Below are positions 8,048-14,729 of a stretch of DNA of 17,636 bases, in pieces. A program made the translations under genes and the position numbers. Each line of letters opens with the position of its first letter. Within the stretch, counting starts at the first letter, position 1. The notes under the pieces are model-generated. The model was not told the origin of the DNA, did no database searches, and saw nothing but the letters and a program-made list of their open reading frames with translations. The DNA comes from Candidatus Woesearchaeota archaeon (GTDB lineage Archaea > Nanobdellota > Nanobdellia > Woesearchaeales > UBA12501): the NCBI GenBank assembly GCA_014729495.1, contig WJJV01000060.1:1-17636 (forward strand). The letters are read 5' to 3'.

Positions 8048-9165
8048 GATATATGAATAATATTGAAAAGATTAAACATGAAGAATATGAGAGAACATCC
8101 AGAATAAGGCAATCCCGAAGATTATCATATCAGAATTGCTGTGCGTGCAATGGCCATGGAAAAAGTAAAGCAGCATTCTTAGAAATAACACTCTTAGCAT
8201 TGATCATATGTTTAATGATATCAGGATGCGGAATGTTATCTGGAGGCGATGGCGTTCCGTCAAGATTCAGAGGCACTACTGCATTGACCATGAGCTTCAT
8301 CAAAGGACTCCCTCCTGATGAGGTGTACTCGCCTCTTGAAGGAGAGCTGATGCCTTTCCAGGCTGCGATTGAGATGCACAACCAGGGAGCGCATGACATA
8401 GAAGGAGGTTTTCTTGTTTTTGCTGTTGACGAGCCTTTCTTGAGGATAACAGGCTGGGATAGGGAATCAGAGGTGACTCCAATAGGGGCATCTGGAGAAA
8501 GAATAAGATTCTCACTGCAAGGCAGATCAGATATAGACCCTTTTGGCCAGAATGATCTTATAACAGTAAATCTCCTGCCTTTGTCAATAGGTGAGCAGAG
8601 AGTCCAGCACAGGTCATCAATAGTTGCTACAGTATGCTATCCCTACAGAACAGAGCTTTCAAGGGATGTGTGCATTGATACAGACATCTATGGCATAAGA
8701 CCCACTGAGAAAACATGCGAAGCACAGGATGTAAGCGTGTCCGGAGGGCAGGGAGCGCCTGTTGAAGTGACATTAATAGAAGTGAAGATGCTGCCTGGAG
8801 AGAATTATGTAAGTCCACAGTTCATAATCCATGTTAAGAATTCAGGAGGCGGACAGGTTATTGATCCTGACGCGGTCAGCGATGCCTGCTCTTCACTGCC
8901 CCTGACATTTGATAATGTTGATGTCATAGATATAGATGAGGTCAGTTTTTCCAGGTTCAGCTCAAGGAGAGGGCAGATAGAGTGCTTTCCTGAGACAATA
9001 AAGCTTAGGAATGGCCAGGGCAACACCAGGTGCCAGCTCAGGCCTGGCTTGATGGACGCCGAGAACATAATAAACTACAGGACACCCCTTTACATAGAAC
9101 TCAGTTATGGTTATTATCATACTCTCTCCAAAGAGATAGTGATAAGAAACATCCTTGCTGAATAA
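8044..9165 (+). CDS. Cys-rich lipoprotein, paralog 1 of 3 (long N-terminus)
   Basis: Unnamed 373-residue lipoprotein. A hydrophobic stretch (44-59) ends in a lipobox, LMISGC, with C62 as the lipidated residue. The mature part has two Ig/CARDB-like beta domains, about 78-212 and 238-370. Markers are 'HNQGAHDIEGG' in domain 1, 'YPYRTELSRDVCID' at its end, 'GAPVEVT' opening domain 2, 'VKNSGGGQVID', and the closing 'IELSYGYYHTLSKEIVIRN'. Six cysteines lie beyond the lipobox: C198, C210, C225, C282, C314 and C330. The start overlaps the previous stop by 4 bp; a second ATG at 8053 is an equal candidate. The 43 residues before the hydrophobic core are unusually long for a signal peptide and include C32, C33 and C35. 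The function is unknown, probably binding or assembly at the cell surface with the five-TM protein. Confidence 0.82.
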   Translation: MRYMNNIEKIKHEEYERTSRIRQSRRLSYQNCCACNGHGKSKAAFLEITLLALIICLMISGCGMLSGGDGVPSRFRGTTALTMSFIKGLPPDEVYSPLEGELMPFQAAIEMHNQGAHDIEGGFLVFAVDEPFLRITGWDRESEVTPIGASGERIRFSLQGRSDIDPFGQNDLITVNLLPLSIGEQRVQHRSSIVATVCYPYRTELSRDVCIDTDIYGIRPTEKTCEAQDVSVSGGQGAPVEVTLIEVKMLPGENYVSPQFIIHVKNSGGGQVIDPDAVSDACSSLPLTFDNVDVIDIDEVSFSRFSSRRGQIECFPETIKLRNGQGNTRCQLRPGLMDAENIINYRTPLYIELSYGYYHTLSKEIVIRNILAE

Positions 9166-9170
9166 AAACA

Positions 9171-9180
9171 TTTATATATA
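9171..9180 (+). promoter_or_regulatory. TATA box for second lipoprotein gene
   Basis: TTTATATATA begins 5 bp after the previous stop codon and is centred about 27 bp before the ATG at 9203. The second and third lipoprotein genes can thus be transcribed on their own. Confidence 0.6.
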
Positions 9181-9202
9181 TTCAATATTTAAAAGTGACA
9201 AA

Positions 9203-10135
9203 ATGAGGCTTGACAAAAAAGGGTATGCTATTGTTCTCATGCTTTTGGTACTCTCTATTGCTTCATGCTCAGGAGGGAGCAGAGGCAATCCCAGGTCAAG
9301 TGAGATAGAGGATCTCAATTATCACACAGGAAGCCAGGGGCTTGTGCTGAGGTTTGTTCCAGGAACACCTCCAAAATCAGTCTATGAGGGAGATCCGCTG
9401 AACATAATGGTAGAGTACTCTAATAAAGGCGCTTATGACATCTTTGGAGGGCAGCTTTACATAAGCGGCTATGATCCCAGCTTTATATCCTTCTATCCTC
9501 CTTACACAAGTTTTGATGCAAAAGGAAAGAGCGAATTCAATCCTCTTGGAGACCTTTCAAACACTCATGAGTTCTATGCAGACAGGGTGAGGGTTCCTCC
9601 AGGAGTGGATTCATACTCACCCAGATTCCTGGTGACAGCATGCTACAAGTACAAGACAGAGGCATTCAAAGAGGTTTGCATTGATCCTGATCCGTTCACC
9701 GTAGCTCCAAGAGAAAAAGTGTGCACTGTACATGATGTGTCATTCGGGACTCAGGGAGCTCCTGTCGCGGTCACAACAGCAGAGACAACCACATCAAGAA
9801 ACCGGGTCCAGTTCAAGGTGCATGTCTCAAATGTCGGAGGAGGTACAGTAATAGATAATCGCGCACCCATAACAAGCTGTCATACTCTGCTCAGAAGATC
9901 TGATATAGACAGGGTGTCAATAAATGCAAAATTCAGTGATAAGTTCCTTGACTGCGAGCCAGAGATAATCCATCTGGTGAACGGCAATGGAATATCAGTC
10001 TGCACATATGAAGGCGGAGATATAGGAACAGAGGCATTCCTCACAGTACTCAATATAGAGCTTTTTTATGGTTACAGGACTTCAATCCAGACAACAACAA
10101 ATGTTTATGATATGCCTGGAGACACAAGGTATTAA
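9203..10135 (+). CDS. Cys-rich lipoprotein, paralog 2 of 3
   Basis: Unnamed 310-residue lipoprotein. The signal peptide is MRLDKKGYAIVLMLLVLS with lipobox SIASC (C22), followed by a Gly/Ser linker. There are two beta domains, about 44-163 and 186-298. Markers parallel paralog 1: 'SNKGAYDIFGG', 'YKYKTEAFKEVCID', 'GAPVAVT', 'VSNVGGGTVID' and 'IELFYGYRTSIQT'. The six cysteines C147, C159, C174, C226, C251 and C267 align one-to-one with those of paralog 1, and the first two intervals are identical (12 and 15). The start at 9203 is preferred over an upstream in-frame ATG at 9155 because that one overlaps the previous gene and the promoter, and because a TATA box sits 27 bp before 9203. It is followed closely by paralog 3, whose Shine-Dalgarno overlaps this stop codon. 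Confidence 0.85.
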   Translation: MRLDKKGYAIVLMLLVLSIASCSGGSRGNPRSSEIEDLNYHTGSQGLVLRFVPGTPPKSVYEGDPLNIMVEYSNKGAYDIFGGQLYISGYDPSFISFYPPYTSFDAKGKSEFNPLGDLSNTHEFYADRVRVPPGVDSYSPRFLVTACYKYKTEAFKEVCIDPDPFTVAPREKVCTVHDVSFGTQGAPVAVTTAETTTSRNRVQFKVHVSNVGGGTVIDNRAPITSCHTLLRRSDIDRVSINAKFSDKFLDCEPEIIHLVNGNGISVCTYEGGDIGTEAFLTVLNIELFYGYRTSIQTTTNVYDMPGDTRY

Positions 10136-10141
10136 GGAGGT
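10134..10141 (+). promoter_or_regulatory. Strong Shine-Dalgarno for third lipoprotein gene
   Basis: AAGGAGGT lies 6 nt before the ATG at 10148 and overlaps the TAA of the preceding gene. It is a perfect anti-16S match, in contrast to the leaderless genes elsewhere in the window, and marks an internal operon gene. Confidence 0.75.
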
Positions 10142-10147
10142 AATAAA

Positions 10148-11053
10148 ATGAGAAGATCAATCATTATGATGGTCATAGCAGTCATGCTGCTGGGCATTGG
10201 GTGCGATCAGGGCCAGGAACCGGCTGTGACTGAGTCACCCTACGAGGGAGGATCGCAGGGCCTCCTTGCCAATTTTGAGGAATTCGGTGTTGAAGAGGAT
10301 GGCATGGCAACGATATTCAGTGATGAGACTTTCCCTGTAGAGATAACACTCAAGAACAAAGGAGAAGAGGACATACCTGCAGGAGCAGTTGAAATAACAC
10401 TTAAAGGCGTGTCACCCAATGACTTTGATGGAATGGTGTTTGAGGACACAAATGATGACGAGCTTGAGAAAGTATCTGAGTTCGCTCCTGAAGGAGGAGA
10501 GGAGACTGTGGACATGGGAGATGCCAGCTATGCTATTGAGCTTGCAGGATCATACTATGATGCCACTGTATTCGCATCTATCGCTTACCCCTACCAGACG
10601 CATGCAGCTGTTCCCAGAGTATGCTTCAATACAGAACCCACAGATACCACAGTCTGCACACTGGAAGGAAAGAAGACAGTATACTCTTCCGGAGCTCCTG
10701 TTAAGGTGACTGCTGCCAGAGAGGCAAGAGCAGGAGCCAACCTCATAGCTGTTGAGTTTGATGTGGAGAATGTAGGCGGAGGAGATGTCACAAAGCCAGG
10801 AGAGGAGTTTGATAACAGGTATGATCAGATATTGTTCTCTCTTGATGACACATCAGACCCTGGTATGTGGGAGTGCAGGCTCGGCGGAGAAGAGAATGGC
10901 GGAAGGCTTGTTGACGGAAAAGGAACAATAAGGTGCAAGCTTGTCAATCCTATGGAAGAGGATACGATGTATACAAAGCAGCTTGACCTTACAATAAGCT
11001 ATGACTACAAGTTCCTCATAGAGCAGAGCATCAGAATCAAGAAAAATGTCTGA
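10148..11053 (+). CDS. Lipoprotein, paralog 3 of 3
   Basis: Unnamed 301-residue lipoprotein. The signal peptide ends in lipobox LGIGC (C19). An acidic mature protein follows with two beta domains, about 36-162 and 182-298. Family markers are 'GGSQGLLANF' (shared with 'GSQGLVLRF' of paralog 2), 'LKNKGEEDIPAGAVEI', 'YPYQTHAAVPRVCF', 'SGAPVKVT', 'VENVGGGDV' and the closing 'LTISYDYKFLIEQSIRI'. Beyond the lipobox it keeps only four of the six family cysteines: C159, C170, C243 and C263. The first and fourth are both missing, which suggests that those two form a disulfide in the paralogs. Translation is probably efficient given the strong Shine-Dalgarno. It is the last gene of the cluster, followed by a T-rich terminator and the convergent rfcS. 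Confidence 0.85.
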   Translation: MRRSIIMMVIAVMLLGIGCDQGQEPAVTESPYEGGSQGLLANFEEFGVEEDGMATIFSDETFPVEITLKNKGEEDIPAGAVEITLKGVSPNDFDGMVFEDTNDDELEKVSEFAPEGGEETVDMGDASYAIELAGSYYDATVFASIAYPYQTHAAVPRVCFNTEPTDTTVCTLEGKKTVYSSGAPVKVTAAREARAGANLIAVEFDVENVGGGDVTKPGEEFDNRYDQILFSLDDTSDPGMWECRLGGEENGGRLVDGKGTIRCKLVNPMEEDTMYTKQLDLTISYDYKFLIEQSIRIKKNV

Positions 11054-11060
11054 TTGATAT

Positions 11061-11097
11061 TTTATAATCTTTTTATTTCTTTTACTTTGATTGTTTT
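11061..11097 (+). terminator. T-rich terminator at the end of the surface cluster
   Basis: Several T runs (ATCTTTTTATTTC, then TTTTACTTTGATTGTTTTG) directly follow the last lipoprotein stop and precede the convergent rfcS stop. Archaeal RNA polymerase terminates at such T tracts without needing a hairpin; none is seen. Confidence 0.55.
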
Positions 11098-11109
11098 GAT
11101 GCACTTAGA

Positions 11110-12078
11110 TTAATCTTCAGAACCTGAAAGAACAAACCTGCTCAGCAATGCCTCTAATTGTATGTACTCATCACTTCCCTCTGAAAGCCTGAACTCAGCC
11201 TCGCCACACGCAGACACAAGCTCCATCTTCTTCCTCCCTTCTATATCAAGATTGAGGGTTTCTTTCTGTATCTGTTTTATGAGATCTGTTCCGCTCAGAC
11301 CATATTTCAGCATTGTATCCAGAAGAAGCTTTCTTGACTCATTGAAATTGTTTGAGAGAGCCAGCTCCAGAACCTTCTTTACATCAGTAGGCCTTGCAAC
11401 AGAAGCCATAGAGAACACCAGTTCCTCAGTGATATCCTTTGATATCACAGAACATGACTGCATTATGTTCTCAAGCTTCCTGCAGTCCCCTCCAGATATC
11501 TCATAAAGCGCCTGCTTTGCCTGCTCATCCACTTCAATACCCTCCTGCTGAGCTATATGATCGATCATGGCTATAATCTCATCCTTATCCAGGGGCTTGA
11601 ACCTGAATATTGCGCATCTGGACTGGATAGGATCTATTATCTTTGATGAGTAGTTGGCTGAGAGTATGAACCTGCAGGTATGGGTGTAGTTCTCCATTGT
11701 CCTCCTCAATGCCTGCTGGGCCTCTTTTGTCAGGGCATCGCACTCATCAAGGTAGATTATCTTGAATGGAACTTCTCCTATGGCCTTTGTCCTTGCAAAG
11801 TCCTTGACCTTATGCCTTATTACATCGATGCCTCTCTCGTCGCTTGCATTGAGTTCAAGAAGATTGGATCGCCAGCCATCTCCGAACATCTGCCTGGCTA
11901 TCACAAGTGAAAGTGTTGTTTTTCCTATTCCAGGAGGCCCTGCAAAAAGAAGATGGGGCAGATTGTTTGCCTTTACCATGGCCTCTATCTTGGAAACTAT
12001 GTCCTTCTGACCCTTTATATCTGAGAACTGCTTTGGCCTGTACTTCTCTGTCCATATGGCTATGTTTGCGTCCCCCAT
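11110..12078 (-). CDS. rfcS: Replication factor C small subunit (clamp loader)
   Basis: AAA+ ATPase that, with the large subunit, loads PCNA onto primed DNA. Numbered from the ATG at 12078, the 322 residues show EKYRPKQFSDIKGQ (11-24), Walker A GPPGIGKT (47-54), NASDERG (77-83), Walker B YLDECDA (109-115), sensor 1 around LSANYSSKI (139-147) and the arginine-finger SRC motif (153-155). These features define the RFC small subunit. The helical C-terminal collar occupies about 230-322. The length is normal. The frame can be extended three codons to a TTG at 12087, but the ATG at 12078 lies about 27 bp from the TATA box at 12101-12113 and is a better leaderless start. It converges on the surface cluster. 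The large subunit gene is not in the window. Confidence 0.96.
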   Translation of the reverse strand: MGDANIAIWTEKYRPKQFSDIKGQKDIVSKIEAMVKANNLPHLLFAGPPGIGKTTLSLVIARQMFGDGWRSNLLELNASDERGIDVIRHKVKDFARTKAIGEVPFKIIYLDECDALTKEAQQALRRTMENYTHTCRFILSANYSSKIIDPIQSRCAIFRFKPLDKDEIIAMIDHIAQQEGIEVDEQAKQALYEISGGDCRKLENIMQSCSVISKDITEELVFSMASVARPTDVKKVLELALSNNFNESRKLLLDTMLKYGLSGTDLIKQIQKETLNLDIEGRKKMELVSACGEAEFRLSEGSDEYIQLEALLSRFVLSGSED

Positions 12079-12100
12079 AGTATCCAAATAAGGCAGCTAG

Positions 12101-12113
12101 TATAAAAAATTAA
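12101..12113 (-). promoter_or_regulatory. rfcS TATA box
   Basis: On the minus strand, TTAATTTTTTATA is centred about 27-29 bp before the rfcS ATG, and no Shine-Dalgarno is present. Confidence 0.55.
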
Positions 12114-12127
12114 CTCAGAAAACCTTA

Positions 12128-12154
12128 TTGAAAATGGCACCAAGCCATTTTCAA
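12128..12154 (-). terminator. Perfect 11-bp hairpin upstream of rfcS
   Basis: Arms TTGAAAATGGC (12128-12138) and GCCATTTTCAA (12144-12154) pair perfectly around a 5-nt loop. On the minus strand it is followed by TAAGGTTTTC and further T runs. It could therefore end leftward transcripts from the PRC-barrel gene before rfcS, or act as an operator above the rfcS promoter. Function is inferred. Confidence 0.5.
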
Positions 12155-12157
12155 GAC

Positions 12158-12300
12158 TAAAAATTTGACCATCTGGAATGCAAGTCTGTTTATACAATTA
12201 ATACTTTGAGCTCTGCTCAAATGGGAAGATATTTTTAGATTTTGATACCGCTTTTAGGGCGGGGTTAGGATTTGCTTATAAGATAAGGGTCAAATTTTTA
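12158..12300. repeat. 13-bp perfect inverted repeat bounding a gene-less island
   Basis: TAAAAATTTGACC (12158-12170) and its exact complement GGTCAAATTTTTA (12288-12300) are 117 bp apart. The right arm abuts the PRC-barrel stop codon. Between them are a 7-bp hairpin with triloop (TTTGAGC 12205-12211, GCTCAAA 12215-12221), a short CCGC/GCGG stem at 12248-12262 and a palindromic CTTATAAG. No open frame is convincing on either strand. It might be a structured RNA or the scar of a small element. Confidence 0.6.
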
Positions 12301-12564
12301 TTATACAATGTCTTCTTCAGCTATGACCATGAAGTCTCCAACAGCTATCACAGCAGAGAAGGGTATCAGAATGCTTCCTTCCTTGTCTTTCTCAAGCTCA
12401 AGTTTCTGAGAATACTGGGTTGGATTGGAAAGGACCATATGGATGAGCTCTCCGCTCTTTGTCTCGAATATGATATCTCCTACCTCTCCGAACCTTTTTC
12501 CTGTCTTGCTCACTACAGTCTTTCCTATGATCTCGTGTCCGAATTTCTTATCATCATCTGCCAT
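12301..12564 (-). CDS. PRC-barrel domain protein
   Basis: Small cytoplasmic protein of 87 residues, a single PRC-barrel. It opens HEIIGKTVVSKTGKRFGEVGDI (10-31), the usual first strands with the G-x-x-h-G turn. The IHMVLSNP strand follows, and then a final strand pair IPFSAVIAVGDFMVI. PRC-barrels occur in RimM and photosynthetic reaction centre H subunits. Archaeal stand-alone versions are common and poorly understood, so RNA or protein binding is only a guess. The frame extends ten codons to an ATG at 12594, but a GGTGAT Shine-Dalgarno (12571-12576, minus strand) is 6 nt before the ATG at 12564. The TATA box at 12607-12618 would also place the transcript start near 12586, after the longer start. 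It probably follows the nuclease gene without sharing its promoter. Confidence 0.82.
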   Translation of the reverse strand: MADDDKKFGHEIIGKTVVSKTGKRFGEVGDIIFETKSGELIHMVLSNPTQYSQKLELEKDKEGSILIPFSAVIAVGDFMVIAEEDIV

Positions 12565-12570
12565 GATTAT

Positions 12571-12576
12571 ATCACC
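12571..12576 (-). promoter_or_regulatory. GGTGAT Shine-Dalgarno deciding the PRC-barrel start
   Basis: On the minus strand GGTGAT, the complement of the archaeal 16S 3' end, is spaced 6 nt from the ATG at 12564. The same hexamer precedes acs. Confidence 0.65.
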
Positions 12577-12606
12577 AACATTAAGCTTATGCATATATAA
12601 AGTTAT

Positions 12607-12618
12607 TTTATATATAAA
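12607..12618 (-). promoter_or_regulatory. PRC-barrel TATA box, palindromic
   Basis: TTTATATATAAA, identical to the pelota box, lies 43 bp from the chosen start codon. This predicts a leader of about 20 nt carrying the Shine-Dalgarno. Confidence 0.55.
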
Positions 12619-12633
12619 TCTTTTGTTTTTTGA

Positions 12634-13482
12634 TTATCTGGCTTTAAAGACCTCTCTGATCCTCCTCTGCACCATATTCTTATCATAGCATATATCCTTC
12701 AGGCCGCATGCATCGCATTTCTTTTGGTTTCTTTCGAATCCAGGCGGAGTGTCAGAGTTCAGCATCATTGATGTCCTTTTTATAAGGTCCTTTATCTCTT
12801 CTTCAAGGAAAGGGTTTATTGTGATCTCAATCTCTTTGTCATGGTCAAGGTAGATGATCCTGCCTTTCTTTATTTCCCTCTTTTTCTCACTGAGCATGAG
12901 CATGTAGGCTGCGAGCTGTATCCTGTGTGAAGGCCACGCACCCTCTTCAGGAGCCTTGCCTGTCTTCAGCTCTATAGGTATCATATAATTATCATACATC
13001 TCAATCTGATCTATTATGCCCCTTATACCCAGCTTTGTGGATTCTATCCTGAACTCAGAGAGCATCTTTGGGGTCAGCATGCTCCATAGGTCCTCTCTGT
13101 ATACCTTATGCTTCTGCATGAAAACCTCGACATTTGATGCCCTTCTCTCAGCCTCTTTGATGACTGAAACAGACATCTTGTTGAAAGCTTCCTGCTGGCT
13201 TATGCCAAATCCTTCTATCCTCTTTTTGCTCTTCCTGATTGCCTGATTGAGTATGGAGAGAAAAGTTGTCTTGTATGCTGAGGTGATATCCTCATGAGTA
13301 TAGCCTTCCTGTATTGATGAGACTATCTCCTGTTCTGCCTGATTTGCTGATTCAAACACAGAATGCCTGAGAGTGCCCATTACCAGGGCTTCTTTTGGAG
13401 GCTCTGAAAGCCTGAGAGTGTACTGCAGATATGTTTTTCTTGCACAGTACATGCATCCAGAAATCATAGATACGCTCAGCAT
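12634..13482 (-). CDS. Cas4/Dna2-like Fe-S nuclease (PD-(D/E)XK), stand-alone
   Basis: Probable exonuclease of the RecB/Cas4 type, 282 residues from the ATG at 13482. Motifs in order: N-terminal C10 and C13 in SGCMYCARKTYL, H40 in GTLRH, the catalytic D158 in RGIIDQIE, E171-x-K173 in PIELKTGK, Q189 and Y193 in HRIQLAAYML, and three C-terminal cysteines C256, C259 and C265 (CxxCxxxxxC). One N-terminal Cys plus these three is the [4Fe-4S] set of Cas4 and Dna2. No CRISPR array or other cas gene is in the window, so a role in DNA end processing or repair is likelier than spacer acquisition. The frame extends eight codons to an ATG at 13506, but a TATA box overlaps that codon and lies about 29 bp from 13482. 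It is divergent from tyrS. Confidence 0.85.
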   Translation of the reverse strand: MLSVSMISGCMYCARKTYLQYTLRLSEPPKEALVMGTLRHSVFESANQAEQEIVSSIQEGYTHEDITSAYKTTFLSILNQAIRKSKKRIEGFGISQQEAFNKMSVSVIKEAERRASNVEVFMQKHKVYREDLWSMLTPKMLSEFRIESTKLGIRGIIDQIEMYDNYMIPIELKTGKAPEEGAWPSHRIQLAAYMLMLSEKKREIKKGRIIYLDHDKEIEITINPFLEEEIKDLIKRTSMMLNSDTPPGFERNQKKCDACGLKDICYDKNMVQRRIREVFKAR

Positions 13483-13503
13483 GATAAACTGATTTTCTGC
13501 ATC

Positions 13504-13516
13504 CATTTATATAATT
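13504..13516 (-). promoter_or_regulatory. TATA box of the Cas4-like gene
   Basis: On the minus strand, AATTATATAAATG is centred about 29 bp before the ATG at 13482. It overlaps the upstream ATG at 13506, which argues for the shorter protein. Confidence 0.5.
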
Positions 13517-13587
13517 TTCTGGAGGCTTTGTCCAGTGGAGGATATCCTAAGCAACCTAAGGAGCATTAAGGCAGGCTATTGTGGTAA

Positions 13588-13598
13588 ATTATTTAAAG
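13588..13598 (+). promoter_or_regulatory. tyrS TATA box
   Basis: ATTATTTAAA is centred about 27 bp before the tyrS ATG, with no Shine-Dalgarno between them. Leaderless transcription is likely. Confidence 0.55.
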
Positions 13599-13619
13599 GA
13601 ATTGCATTAACATATCTGT

Positions 13620-14696
13620 ATGGACACAGAGGAAAGGATGGGCCTCATAAAAGAGGTAGGAGAGGAAATAATAACAGAGGATGATCTCAGGACACTGCTG
13701 GATTCAAAGAAAAAGCCCATAGCTTACGACGGCTTCGAACCTTCAGGCAGCCTGCACATAGCCCAGGGAATAATGAGGGCAATAAATGTCAACAAGATGA
13801 CAAAAGCAGGATGCCATTTCAAGATGTGGGTTGCTGACTGGTTTGCATGGGCAAATAACAAGATGGGCGGAGACCTTGAGAAGATCCAGACAGTAGGCAA
13901 GTACCAGATTGAGGTCTGGAAAGCCTGCGGAATGGAGATGGACAATGTTGAGTTCCTATGGACAAGCGATGCTGTGAAGGGTGAGGATTACTGGAAGATT
14001 GTCATGGATGTCTCGCGCAACACGACTGTCAAGAGACTTCTCAGATGCTCACAGATCATGGGAAGGACAGAAGCTCAGGCCCAGCAGGGATCCCAGGTGC
14101 TCTATCCTGCAATGCAGTGCTCAGACATATTCTATCTTGAGGCTGACATATGCCAGCTTGGAATGGACCAGAGAAAGGTGAATGTTCTTGCAAGAGAGGT
14201 AGGGCCAAAGCTTGGATTCTGGAAGCCGGTTATAGTATCGCATCACATGCTGATGGGATTGGGAAAGCCTGCATCTGACATAAAAGATCCTGTTGAGAAG
14301 GCTATAGAGATGAAGATGTCAAAATCAAAGCCTGACACAGCTATATTCATGACAGACAGTGAGGATGATATCAAGAGAAAGCTGAACAAGGCCTACTGCC
14401 AGGAGAAGCAGATTGAGGAAAATCCAGTTCTTGAGTATTGCAGGCATATCATATTTGAGAGATTCAAGCAGATGGACATAGAGAGGCCCAAGAAGTTCGG
14501 GGGAGACCTCTCTTTCTCAGACTACAAAGAATTAGAGGAGTCATTCGCTAAAGGCGATCTTCACCCAATGGATCTCAAGCAGGCCACTGCTGAATACATC
14601 AACAAGCTCATAAAGCCTGTCAGGGACCATTTTGATAAGAACAAGAAAGCAAGAGAGCTTCTTGAGAGAGTCAAGGGATTTGAAGTGACCAGATAA
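13620..14696 (+). CDS. tyrS: Tyrosyl-tRNA synthetase (archaeal/eukaryotic type)
   Basis: Class I synthetase that charges tRNA-Tyr with tyrosine. The 358-residue product starts with a helix and then the catalytic Rossmann fold: YDGFEPSG (36-43) with the tyrosine-binding Tyr, the HIGH-equivalent HIAQG (46-50), and YPAMQCSDI (162-170) with QLGMDQRK (179-186) at the amino-acid pocket. The KMSKS loop is exact at 232-236. The C-terminal region is the short archaeal anticodon-binding helical domain, with no bacterial S4 domain. The length is slightly above the usual 310-340 for archaea. The start is fixed by the TATA box 27 bp upstream. The M24 peptidase follows 33 bp later with its own TATA box. 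Confidence 0.96.
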   Translation: MDTEERMGLIKEVGEEIITEDDLRTLLDSKKKPIAYDGFEPSGSLHIAQGIMRAINVNKMTKAGCHFKMWVADWFAWANNKMGGDLEKIQTVGKYQIEVWKACGMEMDNVEFLWTSDAVKGEDYWKIVMDVSRNTTVKRLLRCSQIMGRTEAQAQQGSQVLYPAMQCSDIFYLEADICQLGMDQRKVNVLAREVGPKLGFWKPVIVSHHMLMGLGKPASDIKDPVEKAIEMKMSKSKPDTAIFMTDSEDDIKRKLNKAYCQEKQIEENPVLEYCRHIIFERFKQMDIERPKKFGGDLSFSDYKELEESFAKGDLHPMDLKQATAEYINKLIKPVRDHFDKNKKARELLERVKGFEVTR

Positions 14697-14701
14697 TGCA
14701 G

Positions 14702-14710
14702 ATATATAAT
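14702..14710 (+). promoter_or_regulatory. TATA box of the M24 peptidase gene
   Basis: ATATATAAT begins 5 bp after the tyrS stop and is centred 24 and 27 bp before two tandem ATGs (14730, 14733). The second ATG has the preferred spacing. Confidence 0.5.
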
Positions 14711-14729
14711 AATTGAGAAACCAGGCAGT

